From Muricea muricata (taxonomy: Eukaryota; Cnidaria; Anthozoa; Malacalcyonacea; Plexauridae), in NCBI GenBank assembly GCA_963855995.1, contig OY979717.1, positions 51,839,140-51,903,139 on the forward strand: a stretch of 64,000 nt of DNA. Reading direction: 5' to 3'. This document shows positions 43,903 to 54,249 of the stretch, piece after piece. The notes under the pieces were generated by a model. It did no database searches. It was not told the DNA's origin and saw only the letters and a program-made list of their open reading frames with translations. Positions within the stretch are counted from its first letter, which is position 1. Each line of letters opens with the position of its first letter. Position numbers and translations under genes: made by a program.

Positions 43903-43974
43903 TCCCATGTGGTCTAGCGGTTAGGATCTGGCGCTCTCACCCCCATGGCCCGGGTTCGATTCCCGGCATGGGAA
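43903..43974 (+). tRNA. trnE-CUC: tRNA-Glu (CUC), one stem mismatch
   Basis: Anticodon at 43936-43938. CACCCCC as at 27632. Confidence 0.7.
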
Positions 43975-44415
43975 ATTTTTCACTATGTGCTGCATTTTTC
44001 TTCTTCATCAAACAATAAAAGAAAAACGATTCCCTTAGTTTAAATGTCATCAATATTTCTAAAATTTAGGGCTAAGAGTTTTTTGTCGTCTAGCGCTGGA
44101 AATATTTTAACAATAATTCTAATCTAGTTGCTTTGTTTTTGGGGAAAAAATACGCCTATTCGAAAGAAATGAAAATTTTAGGAACGAAAGATTTAATTTG
44201 ACGACATCATTCCATTTTCTACGCTTTCAATTTCTGTGATGTTGTTCAGTAATGTTATAATCGTCGTCCGTTGTATATGATATTGATATAATAATTTTGA
44301 AAGCTTCACTTCAATTTCCAAACGGTTTTCTAAACTTTGACAATGCTAACAATTCTAAGATTGTACCGAATTATTAAGAAGTACACGCGAGTTCGCTAAA
44401 GGCGGTCGTTGAAGT

Positions 44416-44486
44416 GCGTTGGTGGTTCAGTGGTAGAATTCTCGCCTGCCACGCGGGAGACCGGGGTTCGATTCCCCGCTAACACA
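44416..44486 (+). tRNA. trnG-GCC: tRNA-Gly (GCC), one acceptor mismatch
   Basis: Anticodon at 44448-44450. CTAACAC as at 31235. Confidence 0.7.
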
Positions 44487-44693
44487 AGCGTAAAGAATTT
44501 GGAATATTTTTATGCCCTGAATGACTTCAAATGTTAGATATTTATGAGAATATTTCAAAATATCCTTCATAACCACATTCTTTGAAACAATCAGATCGGA
44601 CTGAACAGTTGAAACCTCTTTTTTTATAAATTCTAGAGAATCCTTTGATATCTTCTCCCAAAATAAAAGGAAAATAGAAAATGCGTGAGAGAC

Positions 44694-44765
44694 TCCCATG
44701 TGGTCTAGTGGTTAGGATCTGGCGTTTTCACCGCCATAACCCGGGTTCGATTCCCGGCATGGGAA
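44694..44765 (+). tRNA. trnE-UUC: tRNA-Glu (UUC)
   Basis: Anticodon at 44727-44729. CATAACCC variable loop. Confidence 0.85.
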
Positions 44766-44948
44766 TTCACGACTATGTCCATTTTTCTTCATCATAAAGA
44801 AACCAAAAAACCCTTCTTTCCAATGCTATTGTACATCATCATTTTTTACAACATTAGAGTTTAATATTTTGTCCAGTCCGCCAATTGCGTAACTTCAACA
44901 ATGATTGTAATCTAGTTCTGTTATCCACATCAAATGGTCCGCTGACTG

Positions 44949-45020
44949 TCCCATGTGGTCTAGTGGTTAGGATCTGGCGCTATCACTGCCATGGCCCGGG
45001 TTCGGTTCTCAGCATAGGAA
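44949..45020 (+). pseudogene. tRNA-Glu (CUC slot) pseudogene, AUC loop
   Basis: CTATCAC loop, TTCGGTTCTCAG T arm and CATAGGA acceptor. Confidence 0.75.
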
Positions 45021-45462
45021 ATGTTCCACTATGTGCTGCATTTTTCTTCTTCATCAAACAATAAAAGAAAAACAATATCCTTAGTTTATATGTCGTCAAA
45101 CTTTGTAAAATATAGAGCTAAGATTTTTGTGTCGTCTAGCGCTGGAAGTATTTTAACAATATTTCTAATCTAATTTCTTAGTTTTTGGCGAAAAAAATAT
45201 GCCTGTTCGAAAGAAATGAAAATTTTAAGAACGAAAGATTTAATTTGACGACATCATTCTATGATCTACGCTTTGAAATTCTGTGACGTTGTTCAGTGAC
45301 TTTATAATCGTCGTCCGTTGTATATGATATTGATATAATAATTTTAAAAGCTTGTTTTGAATTTCCAAACGGTTTTCTAAATTTTGACAATGCTAACAAT
45401 TCTAAGATTTTACCGACTTATTAAGAAATACAAGCGAGTTAGCAAAAGGCGGTTGTTGAAGT

Positions 45463-45533
45463 GCGTTGGTGGTTCAGTGGTAGAACTCTCGCCTGCCACC
45501 CTGGAGACCGGGGTTCGATTCCCCGCCAACGCA
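45463..45533 (+). tRNA. trnG-GCC: tRNA-Gly (GCC), two stem changes
   Basis: Anticodon at 45495-45497. CACCCTGGAG loses two anticodon-stem pairs. Confidence 0.55.
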
Positions 45534-45739
45534 AGCGTAAACAATTTGGAATAATCTTATGCCCTGAATGGCTTCAAATGTTAGATATTTATGAGAATAT
45601 TTCAATATATCCTTCATAATTACATTCTTTGAAACAATCAGATGGGACTGAACAGTTGAAACCTCTTTTTTTATAAATTCTAGAGAACCCTTTGATATCT
45701 GCTCAAAAATAAAAGGAAAATAGAAAATGCCTGAGAGAC

Positions 45740-45811
45740 TCCCATGTGGTGTAGTGGTGAGGATCTGGCGTTTTCACCGCCATGGCCCGGGTTCGATTCC
45801 CGGCATGGGAA
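45740..45811 (+). tRNA. trnE-UUC: tRNA-Glu (UUC)
   Basis: Anticodon at 45773-45775. C12 to G in the A box and T20 to G. Confidence 0.7.
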
Positions 45812-45995
45812 ATTCACGGCTATGTGTATTTTTCTTCCCCATAAAGTAACCAAAAAACCCCTCTTTCCAATGCTATTGTACATCATCATTTTTTACAACA
45901 TTCGAGTTTAAAATTTTGTCCAGTCCGCCGATATCATAACTTCAACAGTGATTGTAATCTAGTTCGGTTATCGACATCAAATGTTCGGCTGACTG

Positions 45996-46067
45996 TCCCA
46001 TGTGGTCTAGTGATTAGCATCTGGCACTCTCACCGCCATGGCCAGGGTTCGATTCCCGGCATGGGCA
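45996..46067 (+). pseudogene. tRNA-Glu (CUC), several lesions
   Basis: GTGATTAGCAT D loop, G31 to A, CCAGGG T stem, GGGCA end. Confidence 0.65.
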
Positions 46068-46508
46068 GTTTTCCACTATGTGCTGCATTTTTCTTCTTCA
46101 TCAAACAATAAAAGAAAAACGATTCCCTTAGTTTAAATGTCATCAATATTTCTAAAATTTAGGGCTAAGATTTTTTTGTTTTCTAGCGCTGGAAATATTT
46201 TAACAATAATTCTAATCTAGTTGCTTTGTTTTTGGGGAAAAAATACGCCTATTCGAAAGAAATGAAAATTTTAGGAACGAAAGATTTAATTTGACGACAT
46301 CATTCCATTATCTACGCTTTTAATTTCTGTGATGTTGTTCAGTGATGTTATAATCGTCGTCCGTTGTATATGATATTGATATAATAATTTTGAAAGCTTC
46401 ACTTCAATTTCCAAACGGTTTTCTAAATTTTGACAATGCTAACAATTCTAAGATTGTACCGAATTATTAAGAAGTACACGCGACATAGCAAAAGGCGGTC
46501 GTTGAAGT

Positions 46509-46579
46509 GCGTTGTTGGTTCAGTGGTAGAATTCTAGCCTGCCACGCGGGAGACCGGGGTTCGATTCCCCGCTAACGCA
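46509..46579 (+). tRNA. trnG-GCC: tRNA-Gly (GCC), weakened
   Basis: Anticodon at 46541-46543. GTTGTTGG start and CTAGC in the anticodon stem. Confidence 0.55.
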
Positions 46580-46786
46580 AGCGTAAAGAATTTGGAATAC
46601 TTTTATGCCCTGAATGGCTTCAAGTGTTAGATATTTATGAGCATATTTCAATATAGTCTTTATACCACATTCTTTGAAACAATGAAATCGGACTGAACAG
46701 CTGAATTCTCTTTTTCTGATAAATTCTAGAGAATCCTTTGATATCTGCTCCTAAAATAAACGGAAAATAGAAAATGCCTGAGAAGC

Positions 46787-46858
46787 TCCCATGTGGTCTA
46801 GTGGTTAGGATCTGGCGTTTTCACCGCCATGACCCGGGTTCGATTCCCGGCATGGGAA
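46787..46858 (+). tRNA. trnE-UUC: tRNA-Glu (UUC)
   Basis: Anticodon at 46820-46822. G46 to A. Confidence 0.9.
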
Positions 46859-47040
46859 AGTCACGGCTATGTCCATTTTTCTTCATCATAAAGTAACCAA
46901 AAAACCCTTCTTTCCAATGCTATTGTACATGATCATTTTTTACAACATTAGAATTCAACATTTTTCCAGTCTGCCGATTGCATAACTTCAACAATGATTG
47001 TAATCTAGTTCATCAACAACATCAACTGTTCCGCTGACTG

Positions 47041-47085
47041 TCCCATGTGGTCTAGTGGTTAGGATCTGGCGCTCTCACCGCCATG
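47041..47085 (+). pseudogene. 5' half of tRNA-Glu (CUC) fused to Gly leader
   Basis: 45 nt, then CATATTAAGAG; the Gly gene starts 46 nt later. First of the closely spaced higher-order copies. Confidence 0.85.
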
Positions 47086-47131
47086 CATATTAAGAGATAC
47101 ACGCGAGTTAGCAAAAGGCGGTCGTTGAAGT

Positions 47132-47202
47132 GCGTTGGTGGTGTAGTTCTAGAATTCTCGCCTGCCACCCGGGAGACCGGAGTTCGATTCCCCGCCAACG
47201 CA
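47132..47202 (+). tRNA. trnG-GCC: tRNA-Gly (GCC), altered D arm
   Basis: Anticodon at 47164-47166. GTGTAGTTCTAG D arm loses both D-loop guanines; CACCCGGG stem. Confidence 0.5.
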
Positions 47203-47328
47203 AGCGTAAAGAATTTGGAATATTCTTATGCCCTGAATGACTTCACTTGTTAGATATTTATGAGAATATTTCAATATATCCTTCATAACCACATTCTTTG
47301 AAACAATCAGATCGGCCTGAACAGCTAA

Positions 47329-47344
47329 AACCTCTTTTTTTAGA
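47329..47344 (+). terminator. Hairpin with T7 loop, candidate distal terminator
   Basis: CCTCT and AGAGG flank seven T residues. For the Gly gene at 47132-47202, which lacks the proximal T run, this is the first T4-or-longer run, about 130 nt downstream. The same hairpin recurs in most truncated-type units (for example 48946, 50618, 52229, 55514). Confidence 0.45.
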
Positions 47345-47409
47345 GGTTCTAGAGAATCCTTTAAAATCTGCTCCAAAAATAAAAGGAAAATAGAAAACGC
47401 CTGAGAGAC

Positions 47410-47481
47410 TCCCATGTGGTCTAGTGGTTAGGATCTGGCGTTTTCACCGCCATGACCCGGGTTCGATTCCCGGCATGGGAA
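47410..47481 (+). tRNA. trnE-UUC: tRNA-Glu (UUC)
   Basis: Anticodon at 47443-47445. G46 to A. Confidence 0.9.
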
Positions 47482-47665
47482 ATTCACGGCTATGTCCATT
47501 TTTCTTCATCATAAAGTAACCAAAAAACCCCTCTTTCCAATGCTATTGTACATCATAATTTTTTACAACATTCGAGTTTAACATTTTGTCCACTCCGCCG
47601 ATTGCATAACTTCAACAATGATTGTAATCTAGTTCTGTTATGGACATCAAATGTTCGACTCACTG

Positions 47666-47737
47666 TCCCATGTGGTCTAGCGGTTAGGATCTGGCGCTCT
47701 CACCGCCATGGCCCGGGTTCGATTCCCGGCATGGGAA
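47666..47737 (+). tRNA. trnE-CUC: tRNA-Glu (CUC)
   Basis: Consensus; anticodon at 47699-47701. Confidence 0.95.
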
Positions 47738-48122
47738 ATTTTTCACTATGTGCTGCATTTTTCTTCTTCATCAAAGAATAAAAGAAAAACGATATCCTTA
47801 GTTTCTATGTCGTCAAACTTTGTAAAATTTAGAGCTAAGATTTTTTGTCGTCTAGCGCTGGAAATATTTTAACAATATTTCTAATCTAGTTGCTTTGTTT
47901 TTGGGGAAAAAATATGCCTATTCGAAAGAAATGAAAATTTTAGGAACGAAAGATGTAATTTGACGACATCATTCTATTACCTACGCTTTGAGTTTCTGTG
48001 ATGTTGTTCAGTGATGTTATAATCGTCGTCCGTTGTATATGATATTGATATAATAACTTTAAAAGCTTCACTTCAATTTCCAAACGGATTTCTAAATTTT
48101 GACAAAAAGCGGTTGTTGAAGT

Positions 48123-48193
48123 GCGTTGGTGTTTCAGTGGTAGAATTCTCGCCTGCCACGCGGGAGACCGGGGTTAGATTCCCCGCTAACGCA
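48123..48193 (+). tRNA. trnG-GCC: tRNA-Gly (GCC), B-box variant
   Basis: Anticodon at 48155-48157. GGTTAGATT replaces the B box C; short leader type. Confidence 0.55.
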
Positions 48194-48400
48194 AGCGTAA
48201 AGAATTTGGAATACTTTTATGCCCTGAATGGCTTCAAGTGTTAGATATTTATGAGCATATTTCAATATAGTCTTTATACCACATTCTTTGAAAGAATGAA
48301 ATCGGACTGAACAGCTGAATTTTCTTTTTCTGATAAATTCTAGAGAATCCTTTGATATGTGCTCCTAAAATAAACGGAAAATAGAAAATGCCTGAGAAGC

Positions 48401-48472
48401 TCCCATGTGGTCTAGTGGTTAGGATCTGGCGTTTTCACCGCCATGGCCCGCGTTCGATTCCCGGCATGGGAT
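48401..48472 (+). tRNA. trnE-UUC: tRNA-Glu (UUC), weakened 3' end
   Basis: Anticodon at 48434-48436. One T-stem mismatch and discriminator T. Confidence 0.55.
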
Positions 48473-48654
48473 AGTCACGGCTATGTCCATTTTTCTTCAT
48501 CATAAAGTAACCAAAAAACCCTTCTTTCCAATGCTATTGTACATGATCATTTTTTACAACATTAGAATTCAACATTTTTCCAGTCTGCCGATTGCATAAC
48601 TTCAACAATGATTGTAATCTAGTTCATCAACAACATCAACTGTTCCGCTGACTG

Positions 48655-48699
48655 TCCCATGTGGTCTAGTGGTTAAGATCTGGCGCTCTCACCGCCATG
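48655..48699 (+). pseudogene. 5' half of tRNA-Glu (CUC) fused to Gly leader
   Basis: Junction as before, with GGTTAAGAT in the D arm (shared with 51938). Confidence 0.85.
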
Positions 48700-48745
48700 C
48701 ATATTAAGAGATACACGCGAGTTAGCAAAAGGCGGTCGTTGAAGT

Positions 48746-48816
48746 GCGTTGGTGGTGTAGTGCTAGAATTCTCGCCTTCCACCCGGGAGACCGGAGTTCG
48801 ATTCCCCGCCAACGCA
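48746..48816 (+). tRNA. trnG-UCC: tRNA-Gly (UCC), altered D arm
   Basis: Loop CTTCCAC gives UCC at 48778-48780. GTGTAGTGCTAG D arm and C/C stem mismatch make function doubtful. Confidence 0.5.
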
Positions 48817-49023
48817 AGCGTAAAGAATTTGGAATATTCTTATGCCCTGAATGACTTCACTTGTTAGATATTTATGAGAATATTTCAATATATCCTTCAT
48901 AACCACATTCTTTGAAACAATCAGATCGGACTGAACAGCTGAAACCTCTTTTTTTAGAGGTTCTAGAGAATCCTTTAAAATCTGCTCCAAAAATAAAAAA
49001 AAAAAAGAAAACGCCTGAGAGAC

Positions 49024-49095
49024 TCCCATGTGGTCTAGTGGTTAGGATCTGGCGTTTTCACCGCCATGGCCCGGGTTCGATTCCCGGCATGGGAA
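49024..49095 (+). tRNA. trnE-UUC: tRNA-Glu (UUC)
   Basis: Consensus; anticodon at 49057-49059. Confidence 0.95.
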
Positions 49096-49279
49096 ATTTC
49101 TGGCTATGTCCATTTTTCTTCATCATAAAGTAACCAAAAAACCCCTCTTTCCAATGCTATTGTACATCATAATTTTTTACAACATTCGAGTTTAACATTT
49201 TGTCCACTCCTCCGATTGCATAACTTCAACAATGATTGTAATCTAGTTCTGTTATGGACATCAAATGTTCGACTCACTG

Positions 49280-49351
49280 TCCCATGTGGTCTAGCGGTTA
49301 GGATCTGGCGCTCTCACCGCCATGGCCCGGGTTCGATTCCCGGCATGGGAA
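49280..49351 (+). tRNA. trnE-CUC: tRNA-Glu (CUC)
   Basis: Consensus; anticodon at 49313-49315. Confidence 0.95.
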
Positions 49352-49791
49352 ATTTTTCACTATGTGCTGCATTTTTCTTCTTCATCAAAGAATAAAAGAA
49401 AAACGATATCCTTAGTTTATATGTCGTCAAACTTTGTAAAATTTAGAGCTAAGATTTTTTGTCGTCTAGCGCTGGAAATATTTTAACAATATTTCTAATC
49501 TAGTTGCTTTGTTTTTGGGGAAAAAATATGCCTATTCGAAAGAAATGAAAATTTCAGGAACGAAAGATGTAATTTGACGACATCATTCTATTACCTACGC
49601 TTTGAGTTTCTGTGATGTTGTTCAGTGATGTTATAATCGTCGTCCGTTGTATATGATATTGATATAATAATTTTGAAAGCTTCACTTCAATTTCCAAACG
49701 GTTTTCTAAATTTTGACAATGCTAACAATTCTAAGATTGTACCAAATTATTGAGAAGTACACGCGAAATAGCAAAAGGCGGTCGTTGAAGT

Positions 49792-49862
49792 GCGTTGGTG
49801 GTTCAGTGGTAGAATTCTCGCCTACCACGCGTGAGACCGGGGTTCGATTCTCCGCTAACGCA
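49792..49862 (+). tRNA. Gly-type tRNA with ACC anticodon
   Basis: Loop CTACCAC gives ACC at 49824-49826. One anticodon-stem (GTGAG) and one T-stem change; weaker sister of 54691. Confidence 0.6.
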
Positions 49863-50069
49863 AGCGTAAAGAATTTGGAATACTTTTATGCTTTGAATGG
49901 CTTCAAGTGTTAGATATTTATGAGCATATTTCAATATATTCTTTATACCAGATTCTTTGAAACAATGAAATCGGACTGAACAGCTGAATTCTCTTTTTCT
50001 GATAAATTCTAAAGAATCCTTTGATATCTGCTCCTAAAATAAACGGAAAATAGAAAATGCCTGAGAAGC

Positions 50070-50141
50070 TCCCATGTGGTCTAGTGGTTAGGATCTGGCG
50101 CTATCACTGCCATGGCCCGGGTTCGATTCCCGGCATGGGAA
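50070..50141 (+). tRNA. Glu-type tRNA with AUC anticodon
   Basis: UUC-slot gene whose loop is CTATCAC, giving AUC (50103-50105), nominally Asp. The stem TGGCG/TGCCA pairs (one G-U) and the rest is consensus. The loop matches the CUC-slot pseudogene at 44949, suggesting gene conversion. Confidence 0.7.
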
Positions 50142-50323
50142 AGTCACGGCTATGTCCATTTTTCTTCATCATAAAGTAACCAAAAAACCCTTCTTTCCAA
50201 TGCTATTGTACATGATCATTTTTTACAACATTAGAATTAAACATTTTTCCAGTCTGCCGATTGCATAACTTCAACAATGATTGTAATCTAGTTCATCAAC
50301 AACATCAACTGTTCCGCTGACTC

Positions 50324-50368
50324 TCCCATGTGGTCTAGTGGTTAGGATCTGGCGCTCTCACCGCCATG
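50324..50368 (+). pseudogene. 5' half of tRNA-Glu (CUC) fused to Gly leader
   Basis: 45-nt half with intact A box; leader CTGACTC. Confidence 0.85.
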
Positions 50369-50414
50369 CATATTAAGAGATACACGCGAGTTAGCAAAAG
50401 GCGGTCGTTGAAGT

Positions 50415-50485
50415 GCGTTGGTGGTGTAGTGTTAGAATTCTCGCCTGCCACCCGGGAGACCGGAGTTCGATTCCCCGCCAACGCA
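50415..50485 (+). tRNA. trnG-GCC: tRNA-Gly (GCC), altered D arm
   Basis: Anticodon at 50447-50449. GTGTAGTGTTAG D arm, CACCCGGG stem. Confidence 0.5.
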
Positions 50486-50692
50486 AGCGTAAAGAATTTG
50501 GAATATTCTTATGCCCTGAATGACTTCACTTGTTAGATATTTATGAGAATATTTCAATATATCCTTCATAACCACATTCTTTGAAACAATCAGATCGGCC
50601 TGAACAGCTGAAACCTCTTTTTTTAGAGGTTCTAGACAATCCTTTAAAATCTGCTGCAAAAATAAAAGGAAAATAGAAAACGCCTGAGAGAC

Positions 50693-50764
50693 TCCCATGT
50701 GGTCTAGTGGTTAGGATCTGGCGTTTTCACCGCCATGGCCCGGGTTCGATTCCCGGCATGGGAA
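50693..50764 (+). tRNA. trnE-UUC: tRNA-Glu (UUC)
   Basis: Consensus; anticodon at 50726-50728. Confidence 0.95.
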
Positions 50765-50948
50765 ATTCACGGCTATGTCCATTTTTCTTCATCATAAAGT
50801 AACCAAAAAACCCCTCTTTCCAATGCTATTGTACATCATAATTTTTTACAACATTCGAGTTTAACATTTTGTCCACTCCTCCGATTGCATAACTTCAACA
50901 ATGATTGTAATCTAGTTCTGTTATGGACATCAAATGTTCGACTCACTG

Positions 50949-51020
50949 TCCCATGTGGTCTAGCGGTTAGGATCTGGCGCTCTCACGGCCATGGCCCGGG
51001 TTCGATTCCCGGCATGGGAA
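50949..51020 (+). tRNA. trnE-CUC: tRNA-Glu (CUC), one stem mismatch
   Basis: Anticodon at 50982-50984. CACGGCC gives G/G beside the loop. Confidence 0.7.
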
Positions 51021-51405
51021 ATTTTTCACTATGTGCTGCATTTTTCTTCTTCATCAAAGAATAAAAGAAAAACGATATCCTTAGTTTATATGTCGTCAAA
51101 CTTTGTAAAATTTAGAGCTAAGATTTTTTGTCGTCTAGCGCTGGAAATATTTTAACAATATTTCTAATCTAGTTGCTTTGTTTTTGGGGAAAAAATATGC
51201 CTATTCGAAAGAAATGAAAATTTCAGGAACGAAAGATGTAATTTGACGACATCATTCTATTACCTACGCTTTGAGTTTCTGTGATGTTGTTCAGTGATGT
51301 TATAATCGTCGTCCGTTGTATATGATATTGATATAATAACTTTGAAAGCTTCACTTCAATTTCCAAACGGATTTCTAAATTTTGACAAAAAGCGGTCGTT
51401 GAAGT

Positions 51406-51476
51406 GCGTTGGTGGTTCAGTGGTAGAATTCTCGCCTGCCACGCGGGAGACCGGGGTTCGATTCCCCGCTAACGCA
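51406..51476 (+). tRNA. trnG-GCC: tRNA-Gly (GCC), short leader type
   Basis: Consensus body; anticodon at 51438-51440. Confidence 0.93.
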
Positions 51477-51683
51477 AGCGTAAAGAATTTGGAATACTTT
51501 TATGCCCTGAATGGCTTCAAGTGTTAGATATTTATGAGCATATTTCAATATAGTCTTTATACCACATTCTTTGAAAGAATGAAATCGGACTGAACAGCTG
51601 AATTCTCTTTTTCTGATAAATTCTAGAGAATCCTTTGATATCTGCTCGTAAAATAAACGGAAAATAGAAAATGCCTGAGAAGC

Positions 51684-51755
51684 TCCCATGTGGTCTAGTG
51701 GTTAGGATCTGGCGTTTTCACCGCCATGGCCCGGGTTCGATTCCCGGCATGGGAA
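51684..51755 (+). tRNA. trnE-UUC: tRNA-Glu (UUC)
   Basis: Consensus; anticodon at 51717-51719. Confidence 0.95.
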
Positions 51756-51937
51756 AGTCACGGCTATGTCCATTTTTCTTCATCATAAAGTAACCAAAAA
51801 ACCCTTCTTTCCAATGCTATTGTACATGATCATTTTTTACAACATTAGAATTCAACATTTTTCCAGTCTGCCGATTGCATAACTTCAACAATGATTGTAA
51901 TCTAGTTCATCAACAACATCAACTGTTCCGCTGACTG

Positions 51938-51982
51938 TCCCATGTGGTCTAGTGGTTAAGATCTGGCGCTCTCACCGCCATG
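51938..51982 (+). pseudogene. 5' half of tRNA-Glu (CUC) fused to Gly leader
   Basis: Carries GGTTAAGAT like 48655, marking them as sister copies. Confidence 0.85.
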
Positions 51983-52028
51983 CATATTAAGAGATACACG
52001 CGAGTTAGCAAAAGGCGGTCGTTGAAGT

Positions 52029-52099
52029 GCGTTGGTGGTGTAGTGCTAGAATTCTCGCCTTCCACCCGGGAGACCGGAGTTCGATTCCCCGCCAACGCA
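52029..52099 (+). tRNA. trnG-UCC: tRNA-Gly (UCC), altered D arm
   Basis: UCC at 52061-52063; same body as 48746. Confidence 0.5.
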
Positions 52100-52306
52100 A
52101 GCGTAAAGAATTTGGAATATTCTTATGCCCTGAATGACTTCACTTGTTAGATATTTATGAGAATATTTCAATATATCCTTCATAACCACATTCTTTGAAA
52201 CAATCAGATCGGCCTGAACAGCTGAAACCTCTTTTTTTAGAGGTTCTAGAGAATCCTTTAAAATCTGCTCCAAAAATAAAAGGAAAATAGAAAACGCCTG
52301 AGAGAC

Positions 52307-52378
52307 TCCCATGTGGTCTAGTGGTTAGGATCTGGCGTTTTCACCGCCATGGCCCGGGTTCGATTCCCGGCATGGGAA
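52307..52378 (+). tRNA. trnE-UUC: tRNA-Glu (UUC)
   Basis: Consensus; anticodon at 52340-52342. Confidence 0.95.
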
Positions 52379-52562
52379 ATTCACGGCTATGTCCATTTTT
52401 CTTCATCATAAAGTAACCAAAAAACCCCTCTTTCCAATGCTATTGTACATCATAATTTTTTACAACATTCGAGTTTAACATTTTGTCCACTCCGCCGATT
52501 GCATAACTTCAACAATGATTGTAGTCTAGTTCTGTTATGGACATCAAATGTTCGACTCACTG

Positions 52563-52634
52563 TCCCATGTGGTCTAGCGGTTAGGATCTGGCGCTCTCAC
52601 CGCCATGGCTCGTTTTCGATTCCCGGCATGGGAA
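52563..52634 (+). pseudogene. tRNA-Glu (CUC) with broken T stem
   Basis: GGCTCGTTTTCG replaces GGCCCGGGTTCG, losing most T-stem pairs. Confidence 0.6.
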
Positions 52635-53019
52635 ATTTTTCACTATGTGCTGCATTTTTCTTCTTCATCAAAGAATAAAAGAAAAACGATATCCTTAGTT
52701 TATATGTCGTCAAACTTTGTAAAATTTAGAGCTAAGATTTTTTGTCGTCTAGCGCTGGAAATATTTTAACAATATTTCTAATCTAGTTGCTTTGTTTTTG
52801 GGGAAAAAATATGCCTATTCGAAAGAAATGAAAATTTTAGGAACGAAAGATGTAATTTGACGACATCATTCTATTACCTACGCTTTGAGTTTCTGTGATG
52901 TTGTTCAGTGATGTTATAATCGTCGTCCGTTGTATATGATATTGATATAATAACTTTGAAAGCTTCACTTCAATTTCCAAACGGATTTCTAAATTTTGAC
53001 AAAAAGCGGTCGTTGAAGT

Positions 53020-53090
53020 GCGTTGGTGGTTCAGTGGTAGAATTCTCGCCTGCCACGCGGGAGACCGGGGTTCGATTCCCCGCTAACGCA
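53020..53090 (+). tRNA. trnG-GCC: tRNA-Gly (GCC), short leader type
   Basis: Consensus body; anticodon at 53052-53054. Confidence 0.93.
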
Positions 53091-53297
53091 AGCGTAAAGA
53101 ATTTGGATTACTTTTATGCCCTGAATGGCTTCAAGTGTTAGATATTTATGAGCATATTTCAATATATTCTTTATACCAGATTCTTTGAAACAATGAAATC
53201 GGACTGAACAGCTGAATTCTCTTTTTCTGATAAATTCTAGAGAATCCTTTGATATCTGCTCCTAAAATAAACGGAAAATAGAAAATGCCTGAGAAGC

Positions 53298-53369
53298 TCC
53301 AATGTGGTCTAGTGGTTAGGATCTGGCGTTTTCACCGCCATGGCCCGGGTTCGATTCCCGGCATGGGAA
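53298..53369 (+). tRNA. trnE-UUC: tRNA-Glu (UUC), C4 to A
   Basis: Anticodon at 53331-53333. TCCAATG makes one acceptor mismatch. Confidence 0.7.
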
Positions 53370-53551
53370 AGTCACGGCTATGTCCATTTTTCTTCATCAT
53401 AAAGTAACCAAAAAACCCTTCTTTCCAATGCTATTGTACATGATCATTTTTTACAACATTAGAATTCAACATTTTTCCAGTCTGCCGATTGCATAACTTC
53501 AACAATGATTGTAATCTAGTTCATCAACAACATCAACTGTTCCGCTGACTC

Positions 53552-53596
53552 TCCCATGTGGTCTAGTGGTTAGGATCTGGCGCTCTCACCGCCATG
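53552..53596 (+). pseudogene. 5' half of tRNA-Glu (CUC) fused to Gly leader
   Basis: 45-nt half, leader CTGACTC, sister to 50324 and 55223. Confidence 0.85.
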
Positions 53597-53642
53597 CATA
53601 TTAAGAGATACACGCGAGTTAGCAAAAGGCGGTCGTTGAAGT

Positions 53643-53713
53643 GCGTTGGTGGTGTAGTGCTAGAATTCTCGCCTGCCACCCGGGAGACCGGAGTTCGATT
53701 CCCCGCCAACGCA
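53643..53713 (+). tRNA. trnG-GCC: tRNA-Gly (GCC), altered D arm
   Basis: Anticodon at 53675-53677. GTGTAGTGCTAG D arm, CACCCGGG stem, GGAGTTCG T arm. Confidence 0.5.
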
Positions 53714-53921
53714 AGCGTAAAGAATTTGGAATATTCTTATGCCCTGAATGACTTCACTTGTTAGATATTTATGAGAATATTTCAATATATCCTTCATAAC
53801 CACATTCTTTGAAACAATCAAATCGGACTGAACAGCTGAAACCTCTTTTTTTCGAGCATTCTAGAGAATCCTTTGATATCTGCTCCAAAAATAAAAGGAA
53901 AATAGAAAACGCCTGAGAGAC

Positions 53922-53993
53922 TCCCATGTGGTCTAGTGGTTAGGATCTGGCGTTTTCACCGCCATGGCCCGGGTTCGATTCCCGGCATGGGAA
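53922..53993 (+). tRNA. trnE-UUC: tRNA-Glu (UUC)
   Basis: Consensus; anticodon at 53955-53957. Confidence 0.95.
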
Positions 53994-54177
53994 ATTCACG
54001 GCTATGTCCATTTTTCTTCATCATAAAGTAACCAAAAAACCCCTCTTTCTAATGCTATTGTACATCATAATTTTTTACAACATTCGAGTTTAACATTTTG
54101 TCCACTCCGCCGATTGCATAACTTGAACAATGACTGTAATCTAGTTCTGTTATGGACATCAAATGTTCGGCTCACTG

Positions 54178-54249
54178 TCCGATGTGGTCTAGCGGTTAGG
54201 ATCTGGCGCTCTCACCGCCATGGCCCGGGTTGGATTCCCGGCATGGGAA
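54178..54249 (+). pseudogene. tRNA-Glu (CUC), B-box and acceptor changes
   Basis: C4 to G and GGTTGGATT. Confidence 0.6.
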
